Below are positions 1 through 9,141 of a stretch of 59,516 nucleotides of DNA, piece by piece. The notes under the pieces are model-generated. The model did no database searches, was not told the origin of the DNA, and was given only the letters and a program-made list of their open reading frames with translations. Location: assembly GCA_934169415.1 (NCBI GenBank), contig CAKPNP010000003.1:1-59516 (forward strand), given 5' to 3'. Both the position numbers and the translations under genes were made by a program. Positions within the stretch are counted from its first letter, which is position 1; every line of letters starts with the position of its first letter. This DNA is from an uncultured Bacilli bacterium. GTDB taxonomy: Bacteria > Bacillota_I > Bacilli_A > RF39 > UBA660.

Positions 1-306
1 TGGTCTGGTATGAAAGCAAATGAGTATAAAGCATATAAAGGAATTAGAAAAGAATCTTTAAGAGATAATATGTCTGACATAGAAGTTGCTCTTACCGATT
101 TAGGAGAAATTGCTACTCGTGAACTCGCTAAAGAACACAAGCCTTATGGATTAGAACAAAATAAAAAAATTGCTAAAATGGGTGGACATGCTGCTAAAGT
201 TGCTAGAGATGATATTGAAAAAAATTTAGGTAAATCAGTAATTAGTAGTGGTAATGCACTTAACTACCAATATATAGATGAAAATAAGCAAATAGAAAAC
301 AAATAA
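1..306 (+). CDS. DinD-like protein, C-terminal part (cut by window edge)
   Basis: The reading frame is open from base 1 (W-S-G before the first Met), so the gene starts outside the window and about 101 residues of its C-terminal end are visible. The stretches NMSDIEVALTDLGEIATREL, KPYGLEQNKKIAKMGGHAAK and ARDDIEKNLGKSV match my memory of the C-terminal half of DNA-damage-inducible protein D (DinD, BRO-N related). E. coli DinD is LexA-controlled and inhibits RecA-driven strand exchange. No LexA box can be judged because the promoter is outside. The gene is followed within 80 bp by a decapitated ABC ATPase gene, which suggests a recombination boundary. Family call is fairly sure; function in this organism is inferred. 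Confidence 0.75.
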   Translation, partial: WSGMKANEYKAYKGIRKESLRDNMSDIEVALTDLGEIATRELAKEHKPYGLEQNKKIAKMGGHAAKVARDDIEKNLGKSVISSGNALNYQYIDENKQIENK

Positions 307-382
307 CTCTGTTAAAAATAAAGTTAAACTAAAGAAAAATTGTAAATTAATATAAAAAGAAAAAAAGTGTCTTCACTACATT

Positions 383-724
383 CAAAGAGTTGCTTTAATA
401 AGGACACTAGCTACAAAACCAGATATATTACTATTAGATGAGCCATATTCAGCTCTTGATTATCAAACAAGATTAGCTGTTTCTGACGACGTTTACAATA
501 TAATTAAAAAAGAAAAAAAATCAGTTATAATGGTTACACATGATATTGCAGAAGCTATATCTATGGCAGATAAAGTAGTAGTACTTTCACATAGACCTAG
601 TGAAATAAAGGAAATTATAGATATTAATTTAACTAATAAAACAACGCCTATAAATAATAGAAAAGCAAAAGAATTTTCTACATATTATGAAAAAATATGG
701 AAGGCGATTGATTACCATGTATAG
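383..724 (+). pseudogene. ABC transporter ATPase remnant, nitrate/sulfonate/taurine type, 5'-truncated
   Basis: From about base 383 the frame reads QRVALIRTLATKPDILLLDE, then the D-loop region and the H-loop VTHDIAEAISMADKVVVLSH, and it runs to a stop at 722-724. This is the last half of an SsuB/TauB/NrtC-like ATPase. The Walker A motif, the Q-loop and the LSGG signature are missing: immediately upstream of QRV the frame encodes unrelated residues (K-C-L-H-Y-I). There is no start codon with a ribosome site before it. The permease ATG overlaps the stop by 8 bp, as in an intact operon, so only the front of the operon has been lost. The protein cannot bind ATP as written. An assembly join cannot be excluded. 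Confidence 0.8.
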
Positions 725-1505
725 TCTAGAACATATAAAATATCTTAAAAAAAATAAAAAATACAAATTTCTTGTTAAAATAACTCAATTATTAATTTTT
801 ATATTATTTATTATTTCTTGGCAATTTCTATCTAGTAAAAATATAATTAATTCATTTATATTTTCTAGTCCTATAAGGGTTTTCAAATGTATATTAAAAC
901 TCATTAGTGAAGGTAATTTATTTAATCATATATTTATTACTGTATTTGAAACTATAATAAGTTTTTTAATCGGAACCTTACTTGGTATATTAATAGCATC
1001 AATTATGTGGTTTAATAAATTCTTTGCTAAAGTAATTGATCCTTATTTAACTTTATTAAATAGCTTACCTAAAGTAGCACTAGGACCTATATTAATAATA
1101 TGGACTGGTGCTGGAATGAAATCAATTGTTATAATGGCACTTTTAATATCTGTTATAATAACTATTATAAATGTATATGATGGTTTTATGAAAACTGATA
1201 GTAATAAAATAAAATTAATGAAATCTTTTAATGCTAGTAAATGGCAAATATATACTAAACTATTATTACCAGATAATTTAAATATAATAATATCATCTTT
1301 AAAAATAAATGTTAGTATGTCATTAATCGGTGTTATAATGGGTGAATTCTTAGTTTCTAAAGAAGGAATTGGATATTTAATAATGTATGGTTCTCAAGTA
1401 TTTAATCTTGACTTAGTAATAACTGGTATTTTCATTCTTTGTATAGTAGCATTCATCATGTATTATTTAATCTTATATATTGAAAAAAAATTAATTAAAA
1501 ACTGA
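717..1505 (+). CDS. ABC transporter permease, nitrate/sulfonate/taurine (SsuC/TauC) type
   Basis: A 262-residue, strongly hydrophobic protein with about six membrane segments and the binding-protein-dependent transport signature. PKVALGPILIIWTGAG and the cytoplasmic EAA-type loop around SFNASKWQIYTKLLLP are typical of permeases for nitrate, alkanesulfonate, taurine or thiamine-precursor uptake. I chose ATG 717, with GGAAGGCG shortly before it, over the upstream ATG 687, because it gives the usual 8-bp overlap with the ATPase remnant. Its partner ATPase is truncated and no substrate-binding protein is present, so the transporter is probably inactive unless another ATPase serves it. The substrate cannot be told. 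Confidence 0.85.
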   Translation: MYSLEHIKYLKKNKKYKFLVKITQLLIFILFIISWQFLSSKNIINSFIFSSPIRVFKCILKLISEGNLFNHIFITVFETIISFLIGTLLGILIASIMWFNKFFAKVIDPYLTLLNSLPKVALGPILIIWTGAGMKSIVIMALLISVIITIINVYDGFMKTDSNKIKLMKSFNASKWQIYTKLLLPDNLNIIISSLKINVSMSLIGVIMGEFLVSKEGIGYLIMYGSQVFNLDLVITGIFILCIVAFIMYYLILYIEKKLIKN

Positions 1506-1524
1506 TCATTTTTGATCAGTTTTA
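1498..1524 (+). terminator. Rho-independent terminator after the permease
   Basis: An 11-bp perfect stem (AAAACTGATCA / TGATCAGTTTT) begins inside the last codons of the permease and is followed by a short T-rich stretch. It stops plus-strand transcription before the convergent ABC exporter. Confidence 0.75.
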
Positions 1525-1567
1525 CTTTGTACAAATTAATTTATTATAGTATATATACGACTAAAAA

Positions 1568-3310
1568 TTAAATACATTTATTTTCATCTTCTGTTTTTAA
1601 AAAATCAACTTTGTCATATTTTGGTATTATATATTTTGGTATTCCCGAATCAATGATATTTCCTTTATCAATCACTATTATATAATCCATATCTTTAAGA
1701 GTAGATAGTCTATGTGCTATACATATTATCGTTTGATTATTAAAATATTTAGAAATATTTTGCTGTATTTTAAATTCTGTATTATTATCCAAACTACTAG
1801 TTGCTTCATCAAATATAACAATTTTTGAATCTCTTAAAAATATTCTTGCCAAAGCAATCCTTTGACGCTGACCTCCAGATAATTTAATACCCCTTTCACC
1901 AACTATAGTATCATATTTATCATCCAAGCTTTCTATAAAATCATGTAACTCTGCTTTCTTTGCTGCATTTATAATTTCTTCATAACTTGCATCAGGTTTA
2001 GCTATTTTAATATTTTCAAAAATTGTAGAATGCAACAGTATTGTCTCCTGTGGCACATAAGTTAAATTATCATATATTGATTTTGTACTATAATTATTTA
2101 TATCCTTACCATCAATCAATATTTTACCCATTTGAGGAACATAAAATTTAAAAAGTAAATTCACTATTGTCGTCTTACCACTACCACTTACACCAATAAT
2201 TCCTATTTTTTGTTTGTCGTTTATTGATAAGTTAAAATTTTGAAATATATAATTTTTTGTATATTTAAAAGTTACATTATCAAATTTAATATTTCCGTTA
2301 CTTATTTTTATATCTTCCTTATTATGATCTAATATATTTTTATCATCATATAATAGATCATAACTATTTTTAAGTTTTACAAATATCTCCCCTATATGAA
2401 TATAGGACCAAGTAAAACTAGTAGTTGAAGATTTCAATGAAATCATTGAATTTATAAAAAATATAAAATTTCCTAATGTCATTAAATTATTTGCATACAT
2501 ATTTATTGAATATAATAACAATATTGCAAAAGTGATTAAATATACTATATTAGCAATAGCACCGTATGTAAACTCTCTTGAAGAAGCTTTGTTTTTATAA
2601 TAATTAGACTCTTCCTTTTTTGTTTTTAAAGTTTTTGAAAATTCTTCTACAGCACTATAAACTTTTAAAGAAGTAAAATTTAAAACAGCATCATTCAATA
2701 TTCCATTATACTCTCTATTGCTTTCCTGTGCATTTTTAATAAGTGGTAAATACCTTTTAGAAAAATATATTAATCTTGTTAATATTATTCCTGCAAATAA
2801 TATGAATGCAGTAACAAAAATTTTTTTATCTATTGTAAATAAGATTATTAAACTACTTATCATCGATGTAAGCAATGATATAAAGCCAGTTGTAATTCTA
2901 GTATTTAAATTAATTATTTCGTCATTTATTTCATTAATAGAAGATGAAATCTTGCCACTAAAGTTATCAACAAAAAATGAGTATTCCTTTTTATTTAGGT
3001 TATTAAATAAAATTTCAGAAATATAGGGTGTTTGTTTTTTTACAATTGTAATAGTTCTAACAATATTTGAAATATAATAAAAAACTAATTCCAAAACTAT
3101 TATCAATAATAAAACTCCTACTACTTTATATAAATCTGTAACTTGAAAATTTGGATTATTAGGTAAATCAATAATACCCTTTATTATATACTGTTTAATT
3201 AAGTCAAATACTTGTGATATTATCATACTCACTACCATTATTATTGCAAAAAACTTTACAGGTTTATATAAAAAAATTACGAAATCTAAAAATTTTTTTG
3301 TTTTTTTCAT
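1568..3310 (-). CDS. ABC exporter, fused membrane and ATPase domains (MsbA/multidrug type)
   Basis: At 580 residues this has the usual length of a half-transporter that works as a dimer. The N-terminal half (about residues 15-320) has six predicted membrane helices. The ATPase half contains Walker A GVSGSGKTT near residue 373, signature LSGGQRQR near 477, Walker B IVIFDEATSSLD near 497 and the H-loop AHRLST. The family exports lipids, peptides or drugs; nothing here fixes the substrate. It lies alone between a convergent permease on one side and the DUF1848 gene on the other. It is intact, with no missing catalytic residue. Confidence 0.88.
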   Translation of the reverse strand: MKKTKKFLDFVIFLYKPVKFFAIIMVVSMIISQVFDLIKQYIIKGIIDLPNNPNFQVTDLYKVVGVLLLIIVLELVFYYISNIVRTITIVKKQTPYISEILFNNLNKKEYSFFVDNFSGKISSSINEINDEIINLNTRITTGFISLLTSMISSLIILFTIDKKIFVTAFILFAGIILTRLIYFSKRYLPLIKNAQESNREYNGILNDAVLNFTSLKVYSAVEEFSKTLKTKKEESNYYKNKASSREFTYGAIANIVYLITFAILLLYSINMYANNLMTLGNFIFFINSMISLKSSTTSFTWSYIHIGEIFVKLKNSYDLLYDDKNILDHNKEDIKISNGNIKFDNVTFKYTKNYIFQNFNLSINDKQKIGIIGVSGSGKTTIVNLLFKFYVPQMGKILIDGKDINNYSTKSIYDNLTYVPQETILLHSTIFENIKIAKPDASYEEIINAAKKAELHDFIESLDDKYDTIVGERGIKLSGGQRQRIALARIFLRDSKIVIFDEATSSLDNNTEFKIQQNISKYFNNQTIICIAHRLSTLKDMDYIIVIDKGNIIDSGIPKYIIPKYDKVDFLKTEDENKCI

Positions 3311-3475
3311 TAATTATCAATCCTTTTCACATATTACTAAAAATGTTTAATTTACTTTCCATATTATAACAAAATTCATTCATTTTTGATAGTATTTGAT
3401 ATATTTTTTTTAAAATACCTTTACTATATTATGATTTTTATATTTTAGTTTTTTTAACAAATTTAAATATTAATT

Positions 3476-3499
3476 AAAAACTGATCAATGATCAGTTTC
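3476..3499 (-). terminator. Terminator of the DUF1848 gene
   Basis: A 10-bp inverted repeat AAACTGATCA/TGATCAGTTT followed on the minus strand by a T-tract, overlapping the stop codon of the DUF1848 gene. The stem has the same sequence as the terminator at 1498-1524. Confidence 0.75.
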
Positions 3500-4376
3500 T
3501 TACTTTAATAATATCGTCAGGTTCTATATTTCCAATAAGTAATGATGAGGTAACATCATGATTTAAATAATTATTATTAACCATATTTTCATCATAATTA
3601 GCATAACAATACTTACAAAAATGTTTACATGAATTATATACACCTATATCTACAAGTTCTACACATGAACATTTTTTACCTTTTCTAGATTTCCAATCTT
3701 TATATTTTTTACCTGTTAATTTAAAAGCTAATTCAGAAGATAAACAATCACCTTTTATAAATCCATAATTAACTAAATTAATATCTTCAAAACAAGTTTG
3801 AACTGTCATACTATTTTCTTTAGCACTCTTAGAAAAATTCTCACCTATCATTTTATAGTCATATTCAGTTAATTTTTTTATATTAAGAATATTACTATTT
3901 TTTCTAACATTTTTATAATCATCTACAAAAGATATTATTATTTTATTTACATAACCATTTAATAGCTTACACATATTATCAAATGCTTTTATATGATACT
4001 CTAGTGTATATTTATCATTTATAAAAACTGGATCATATCTTACATATAAATTATCACGCCCTATAATAGATGATAATTTTTTTATAGCTTCTATTATTAA
4101 ACCTTTAGGTAATACATTAGGTTCTATATCTTTTTTATATGGAGTCAATGTAACATGAAATAGTATTGGTTTATCAATTAAATTAATTTTATCTAAAATT
4201 GGAATTGGATTTTTAGTACAAAATAGTATTAAATCAACATCATTAAAATATATTCTACTAACTAGTTTAGGATTAAATGGATTTCTAACATCGACATATC
4301 CTTCTTTATAACGATTAATAAACCAGTTAGAATAAAATGCTACTATATCAGTTCTGCCACTAACATTTAGTATCAC
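3492..4376 (-). CDS. DUF1848 family protein
   Basis: The start ILNVSGRTDIVAFYSNWF, the RNPFNPKLVSRI segment and FCTKNPIP are the hallmarks of the DUF1848 family, whose members I recall with SASRRTDIPAFY and FWTKNP in the same places. The C-terminal end has a five-cysteine cluster, C236, C238, C250, C254 and C257 (pattern CxC, 11 residues, CxxxCxxC, then YANYD). This suggests a metal or Fe-S centre; some members are annotated as radical-SAM-like, but the reaction is unknown. The ATG lies inside the last 17 bp of the ABC ATPase gene, so the two are translationally linked. No catalytic role should be assumed. Confidence 0.85.
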   Translation of the reverse strand: MILNVSGRTDIVAFYSNWFINRYKEGYVDVRNPFNPKLVSRIYFNDVDLILFCTKNPIPILDKINLIDKPILFHVTLTPYKKDIEPNVLPKGLIIEAIKKLSSIIGRDNLYVRYDPVFINDKYTLEYHIKAFDNMCKLLNGYVNKIIISFVDDYKNVRKNSNILNIKKLTEYDYKMIGENFSKSAKENSMTVQTCFEDINLVNYGFIKGDCLSSELAFKLTGKKYKDWKSRKGKKCSCVELVDIGVYNSCKHFCKYCYANYDENMVNNNYLNHDVTSSLLIGNIEPDDIIKVRN

Positions 4377-5037
4377 TTATTATTTTTCCATCCTTTATTG
4401 TGATAATTCTATCAGTTTTACTTGCTAAACTTAAATCATGTGTAATCATTATTATTGTTTGATTATATTTTTTATTTGATATTTTTAACAAATTCATTAT
4501 TTCATCTTTTGTTTTACTATCTAAATTTCCTGTTGGTTCATCAAGTAAAAGTAAACTAGGCTTTGGAAGTAATCCTCGTGCTATAGCAACTCTTTGTTGT
4601 TCTCCACCTGATAATTCATTAGGTAAGTGAGTAATTCTTGATTTTAATCCAACAGTCTCTATAAGTTCATTTAAATAATCATTATCTATCTTTTTTTTAT
4701 CAAGTAAAACTGGTAAAGTTATATTTTCCTTAACACTTAAAATTGGAATTAAATTATAAAATTGGTAAACTAAACAAGCTTCTTCCCTTCTATATTTAGC
4801 AAGATTCATGCTATTTTTAGAATATACATCAACATTATTTACATATATTTTACCACTTGTTGGCTTTAATACTGCACCCAATATATGAAGAAGTGTTGAT
4901 TTACCACTTCCACTAGATCCTACTATAGAAACAAATTCACCCTTATCAACACTAAAACTAACATTATCCAAAGCTGCTACTTTATTGTTTCCTTTACCAT
5001 ATATTTTAGATAAATTTTCTACTTTTAATATTTCCAT
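4360..5037 (-). CDS. ABC transporter ATPase, MacB/LolD type
   Basis: A 225-residue stand-alone ATPase: Walker A GSSGSGKST at residues 40-48, Q-loop in CLVYQFYNLIP, signature LSGGEQQR at 142-149, Walker B LLLLDEPTGNLD at 162-173 and H-loop MITHD. The Q-loop context and length place it in the MacB/LolD/BceA group, which works with FtsX-type permeases and drives mechanical movement of the permease instead of classic import. It sits 4 bp downstream of such a permease, with which it surely forms a complex. The group serves lipoprotein release, antimicrobial-peptide sensing or export, or wall hydrolase control. No two-component sensor is adjacent, which argues weakly against a Bce-type module. Confidence 0.9.
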   Translation of the reverse strand: MEILKVENLSKIYGKGNNKVAALDNVSFSVDKGEFVSIVGSSGSGKSTLLHILGAVLKPTSGKIYVNNVDVYSKNSMNLAKYRREEACLVYQFYNLIPILSVKENITLPVLLDKKKIDNDYLNELIETVGLKSRITHLPNELSGGEQQRVAIARGLLPKPSLLLLDEPTGNLDSKTKDEIMNLLKISNKKYNQTIIMITHDLSLASKTDRIITIKDGKIISDTKC

Positions 5038-5041
5038 ACAA

Positions 5042-7357
5042 TCACTCTCCTAAAATAGATACTATATCATCATCTTTATCTTTAGATGATATCATCATAA
5101 TAATATAAACAATTATAAAAGTTGCAAATATAGCTATAAGTATATATTTTAAAGGTAATGGGAAAATAAATTTTTCTATATCACTAAGAGAAAATAATTC
5201 CTTATATATTTTTTTAAGCCAAAAATATATAGTAATTGAAATAATGCTTCCCCATATAATTGATTTAAGTGAGAAAAATAAACTTTCACATCTTATCATT
5301 TTTCTAAATGATTTTTTATCCATACCTATACTTTCTAACATTTTAAATTCTCTTTTTCTTAAATTCATACTTGCATTTATCGAATTAAATATATTAGTTA
5401 ATGATATTATAATTATAAATATCATTAATGCTTTTGATACAAATGATGAAATAGTATTATTAAATAACTCTTGTTTATTTAGTTTAAACTGATTTGTAAC
5501 ACTAAAATCATATTTTGAACTTAATTTTATTAAACTACTTTCAAATTCAGTCATATTATTTACTTTTAAATATATACTATAATCTGTACTTTCTCCAGGT
5601 AGTTTTTCATATATACTATCTGGTACTATTAAATTATAATAATAACCATTTGATACACCTATTGGCCTATCCTTTATATATTTAATATTATCTATATTTA
5701 TACAATCATTATAAATCGGTTTTTGACTTACAAAGTCGTATTTCCTATTACAAAAATTTAATTTTATATCTGTACTAAATATATCTCCTTTATAATAATC
5801 AGTAATACTATCATCTACATAATTGTAATATAAAACATTATTTATAAAATTAATATCACTACTTTTATATTCTGAATATTCTTCTAACATATTATAAACC
5901 ATAAAACTTAATTTACCACTCTTATTATAAAAACTTTCTGGAACTAACTTATTATAATATTTACTATCTAATGAATCAGCAAATAAATTTTTAGATCTTA
6001 TTACATTCATATTTGTTATATAAGTTTTATCTAAATCTTTTAATAATTCTTCTACATTACTACTTGTAATAACATAATCATAATTTTGTTGATATAAAAA
6101 ATTGCTATAATCCTTACCTAAAAGACTAGTAAATATAGAAACAACTACAAATAAAACAAAACTTATTATTATTGAAAAAGTTGTACTTCCAAATTTTCTT
6201 TTATTTCTTTTATTATTGTTATATGCAATACTTCCTTCTACACCAAATATTTTTTGTATTAACTTGTGTTCTTTTATTTTTTTAGCCTTTATATCATTTG
6301 AAGATTTAATAGCCTTTATAGGATCTATTAGGCTTGCTTCTATTGCAGGCATTACACTAGATAAAAGTATAAATACTAAAAGTATTGTTGTTGATATAAA
6401 GAAAAAACTTGGATATAAATATGCTTTAAACTCTGTCAAATAATTTATATTTACATAATTAAGCGATATTTTAATAATTAAATAACTTAGTGTAAAACTA
6501 AATATAAAACTTATTATAAATTCTATTAATGCTTCTATTAATATGGATAGTACTATTTGTATTTTATTTGCACCAACAGTTGTAAGAATACCATATAGTT
6601 TTTTTCTTTCTATTATTGATATTGAATAAGCATTATAAACTATAAATAAAGTAAATACACCTATTATAGTAGAACCAATTAATAGTATAACATCTAATAA
6701 AGCACTGAAATAATAATCTAAAGGATTTGTACTAGCTGTATAAAATTTTAATAAAGAATCATTAAATATTATTTCATTTTCATCTGATGGGTTAAATACC
6801 TTTATAGACTTTTCTCTTATATCTTTAATAACATTATAATTAACTAAATAACTAACAGTATCATCATCATTAAATTCATAATATGTATAATATCTATTTT
6901 CATTTACACACCCTACCACATTATAATTAATTTTATTTAAATCTATATTACTATATTTAAAACATTCTTTACTAGGAATTAATATTTCTTTATCATTTTT
7001 AGGTAATCTACCATTAGTTAGTTCTAATGTATTTAAATAATTATTATCAACATGAAATAAGTAAAAACTAGAAATATAAAATTCTTGTGATTTTATATTC
7101 TTAATTATAGCTGGATATATACTTTTAACTTCACTATTATTTTTATAATCATTTAAATCATTATATTTATAATTACTAATAATTAAATGTTCTCTTCCAT
7201 TATTATATACTGCTTTGTCATATAAATTTTTCTTATATGAAGAAAATAAAAATAAAAAAGTAAACATAAATATAGAAGATATAGTTATAGAAAATATAGT
7301 TAATATTGTTCTCTTTTTATTTTTAAACATATTTTTCAAAGCTATTTTAAATATCAT
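5042..7357 (-). CDS. FtsX-like ABC permease, large two-domain form
   Basis: A 771-residue membrane protein with one N-terminal helix, an extracellular segment of about 180 residues, a first FtsX-like three-helix domain (about 220-350), a further helix near 395-415, a second large extracellular part and a second FtsX-like domain (about 645-760). The cytoplasmic motif TTVGANKIQIVLSILIEALI, repeated as LESIGMDKKSFRKMIRCESL, is typical of MacB/BceB-type permeases. It is the partner of the following ATPase gene. The start ATG has GGTGAT before it. The substrate is unknown; the large outside domains suggest work on an envelope molecule or peptide. Confidence 0.88.
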   Translation of the reverse strand: MIFKIALKNMFKNKKRTILTIFSITISSIFMFTFLFLFSSYKKNLYDKAVYNNGREHLIISNYKYNDLNDYKNNSEVKSIYPAIIKNIKSQEFYISSFYLFHVDNNYLNTLELTNGRLPKNDKEILIPSKECFKYSNIDLNKINYNVVGCVNENRYYTYYEFNDDDTVSYLVNYNVIKDIREKSIKVFNPSDENEIIFNDSLLKFYTASTNPLDYYFSALLDVILLIGSTIIGVFTLFIVYNAYSISIIERKKLYGILTTVGANKIQIVLSILIEALIEFIISFIFSFTLSYLIIKISLNYVNINYLTEFKAYLYPSFFFISTTILLVFILLSSVMPAIEASLIDPIKAIKSSNDIKAKKIKEHKLIQKIFGVEGSIAYNNNKRNKRKFGSTTFSIIISFVLFVVVSIFTSLLGKDYSNFLYQQNYDYVITSSNVEELLKDLDKTYITNMNVIRSKNLFADSLDSKYYNKLVPESFYNKSGKLSFMVYNMLEEYSEYKSSDINFINNVLYYNYVDDSITDYYKGDIFSTDIKLNFCNRKYDFVSQKPIYNDCINIDNIKYIKDRPIGVSNGYYYNLIVPDSIYEKLPGESTDYSIYLKVNNMTEFESSLIKLSSKYDFSVTNQFKLNKQELFNNTISSFVSKALMIFIIIISLTNIFNSINASMNLRKREFKMLESIGMDKKSFRKMIRCESLFFSLKSIIWGSIISITIYFWLKKIYKELFSLSDIEKFIFPLPLKYILIAIFATFIIVYIIMMISSKDKDDDIVSILGE

Positions 7358-7408
7358 ATAATCACCACCTTAATTATAACATGTTTTTAATTTTACAATA
7401 AAGTGAAT

Positions 7409-7436
7409 TTGACAAGTTTAAAAAAAATGATATAAT
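7409..7436 (+). promoter_or_regulatory. Sigma-A type promoter for the gene at 7463
   Basis: TTGACA (7409-7414), a 16-bp spacer and TATAAT (7431-7436), then a short leader and GGGGAG before the ATG. It closely resembles the promoter and leader at 16976-17003. Confidence 0.8.
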
Positions 7437-7462
7437 AATACGCAATTAAGGGGAGAATTTTT

Positions 7463-7954
7463 ATGAATAAAACATTAACAAAAGAAGAATATATAGATCT
7501 TAAGGCTGAAACTTATAAATTAATTAAAGCTATATTACAATTAAAAAAAGAAAACTCTAATATATCAATTAAATCTTTAATTAATTTTATAGATAATATG
7601 AAACCTAGTGATGTAGAATCCGGTATGATATATATAAGCACAATATTAATTCCAGATGATTATTCATTTTCACAAAATGTTGAAATGAATGTTAGAACTG
7701 ATAAATTATCTAAATTATATGGCTATAATTATCCAATAGGTATATATTCATCTAAAGTTATGGAAATGAAAAAATATGAATTAGCTAAATTAATTAAAGA
7801 TAGAGAAATCGATAGTACACTTGCTTCTTGTAGTGAAGATATTTTTGAAAAAAAATATCTAAGATTATGGGACAAAGATTCAGATGAAGAAATACGTGAT
7901 AAAAAAGCTATTAATGACTTCATCTTAACATATACTTCAAAATATAAAAAGTAG
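7463..7954 (+). CDS. Hypothetical protein (163 aa)
   Basis: No family is recognised. The product is soluble, charged and without a signal peptide or membrane segment. It is predicted mostly helical, with a lysine/glutamate-rich first third (YKLIKAILQLKKENSNISIK) and a middle part containing SGMIYISTILIPDDYSFS. It has a good promoter and ribosome site, and codon use like its neighbours, so it is a real gene. It is followed after about 45 bp by uvsE on the same strand. A stem made of AGAAATAC and TTTTTTTATT just after its stop is weak. A link with uvsE is possible only by position. Confidence 0.65.
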   Translation: MNKTLTKEEYIDLKAETYKLIKAILQLKKENSNISIKSLINFIDNMKPSDVESGMIYISTILIPDDYSFSQNVEMNVRTDKLSKLYGYNYPIGIYSSKVMEMKKYELAKLIKDREIDSTLASCSEDIFEKKYLRLWDKDSDEEIRDKKAINDFILTYTSKYKK

Positions 7955-7997
7955 AAATACTTTTTTTATTTTTATCCACAATATTATTGGTGATTTT

Positions 7998-8927
7998 ATG
8001 ATTATAAGACTTGGATATGTTGCTATTTCAAATTCCATGGAAACAACAAATAAAACTATAACTTATACAAATTTTATTAAAGATTATAACTATGACAAAA
8101 TAGATGAAATTATAATTCAAAACTTAAATAATTTAGAAAAATTAATCGATTATAATATTAAAAATAATATACATTTCTTTAGGTTGACATCTAATTTAAT
8201 TCCACTAGCTACTAAAGATGATATAAATTTTGATTATATAAATAAATATAAAGAATACTATAAAAGAATTGGCAATAAAATAAATTATTCTAACATGAGA
8301 GTTGATATGCATCCAAGTGAATATTGTGTTTTAAATTCAACAAAAAAAGATGTTGTAAAAAACACAATAGAAATTTTAATGTATCATTATAAAATACTTG
8401 AAGCATTAAATATAAAAGATAAAATTATAATTCTTCATGTTGGTAGTAATGTATTAGGTAAAGAAAATTCTTTAAAAAGATTTATAAATAATTTTAATAA
8501 ATTACCTGGTTATTTAAAAAAATGTATTGCAGTTGAAAATGATGATAAAGTATTTAATATTAATGATTGTATGTATTTACACAAAATGCTTGGAATAAAA
8601 GTAATATTAGATTATCACCACTACTTATGTAATCATGAAGATGAAAACATATTTGAAATGATAAAATATATTTTTAATACATTTAATAGTACTCCTAAAA
8701 TGCATTTTTCATCACCCAAAAATAAAACAAAAAAAGAATTTAGAACCCATCACGATTATATAGATATAAATTCTTTTACTTATTTTTTAGAACATATTAA
8801 AAATTTAAATATTGATTTTGATATAATGTTAGAAGCTAAAGCAAAAGATGATGCATTATTTAGACTCACTAGACAATTAAAATATTTAGGATATAAATTT
8901 ATAGATGAAACTACATTTATGATTTAA
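7998..8927 (+). CDS. uvsE: UV DNA damage endonuclease UvsE
   Basis: The N-terminal IRLGYVAIS, followed by FFRLTSNLIPLATKDD, the MRVDMHPSEYCVLNS segment, ILHVGS, VENDD and LDYHHYLCNH, are the conserved blocks of UvsE/UVDE, a TIM-barrel enzyme with a three-metal centre related to endonuclease IV. It nicks DNA directly 5' of pyrimidine dimers and other lesions and starts alternative excision repair. At 309 residues it has the usual bacterial length. The metal ligands (H, E and D in the blocks above) are present. In Bacillus the homologue is made in sporulating cells, which suits the spore genes in this window. The gene converges on ylbE with an 11-bp overlap at the 3' ends. Confidence 0.9.
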   Translation: MIIRLGYVAISNSMETTNKTITYTNFIKDYNYDKIDEIIIQNLNNLEKLIDYNIKNNIHFFRLTSNLIPLATKDDINFDYINKYKEYYKRIGNKINYSNMRVDMHPSEYCVLNSTKKDVVKNTIEILMYHYKILEALNIKDKIIILHVGSNVLGKENSLKRFINNFNKLPGYLKKCIAVENDDKVFNINDCMYLHKMLGIKVILDYHHYLCNHEDENIFEMIKYIFNTFNSTPKMHFSSPKNKTKKEFRTHHDYIDINSFTYFLEHIKNLNIDFDIMLEAKAKDDALFRLTRQLKYLGYKFIDETTFMI

Positions 8928-9141
8928 ATGTTGATAATAATGTACCAATCATGTCAACAGTATCAATTACTTTGTTAATTCTATCTCCAGGATTTAATTT
9001 GTATACATCTTTCATTTCACTAACGAATTCTTTAAAATAATCTGGATTTCTATTTAAGTATTTATACCAATAACTATTTTCTCTTAAAAATCTTATGTAT
9101 AAAGGATCTTGTTTTAATTTAAATTGTAAATCTAAAGTCAT
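8917..9141 (-). CDS. ylbE: YlbE-like protein
   Basis: A 74-residue protein with the YlbE pattern: DPLYIRFLRENSYWYKYLNR followed by NPDYF and, near the end, GDRINKVIDTVDMI. YlbE-like proteins of Bacilli have no known biochemical role. The start overlaps the stop of ylbD (shared base at 9141), so the two are translationally coupled, as in Bacillus subtilis where ylbD and ylbE are neighbours. Confidence 0.8.
   Translation of the reverse strand: MTLDLQFKLKQDPLYIRFLRENSYWYKYLNRNPDYFKEFVSEMKDVYKLNPGDRINKVIDTVDMIGTLLSTFKS

Noticed and set aside
2718..3026. Plus-strand ORF inside the ABC exporter
   Set aside because: It mirrors a conserved membrane domain on the other strand, has no ribosome site and its protein has no coherent pattern.
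1498..3499. Two copies of an AAACTGATCA hairpin as ends of a mobile element
   Set aside because: Both lie at stop codons and are followed by T-tracts in the direction of the gene they end; they are terminators that share a GATC palindrome.
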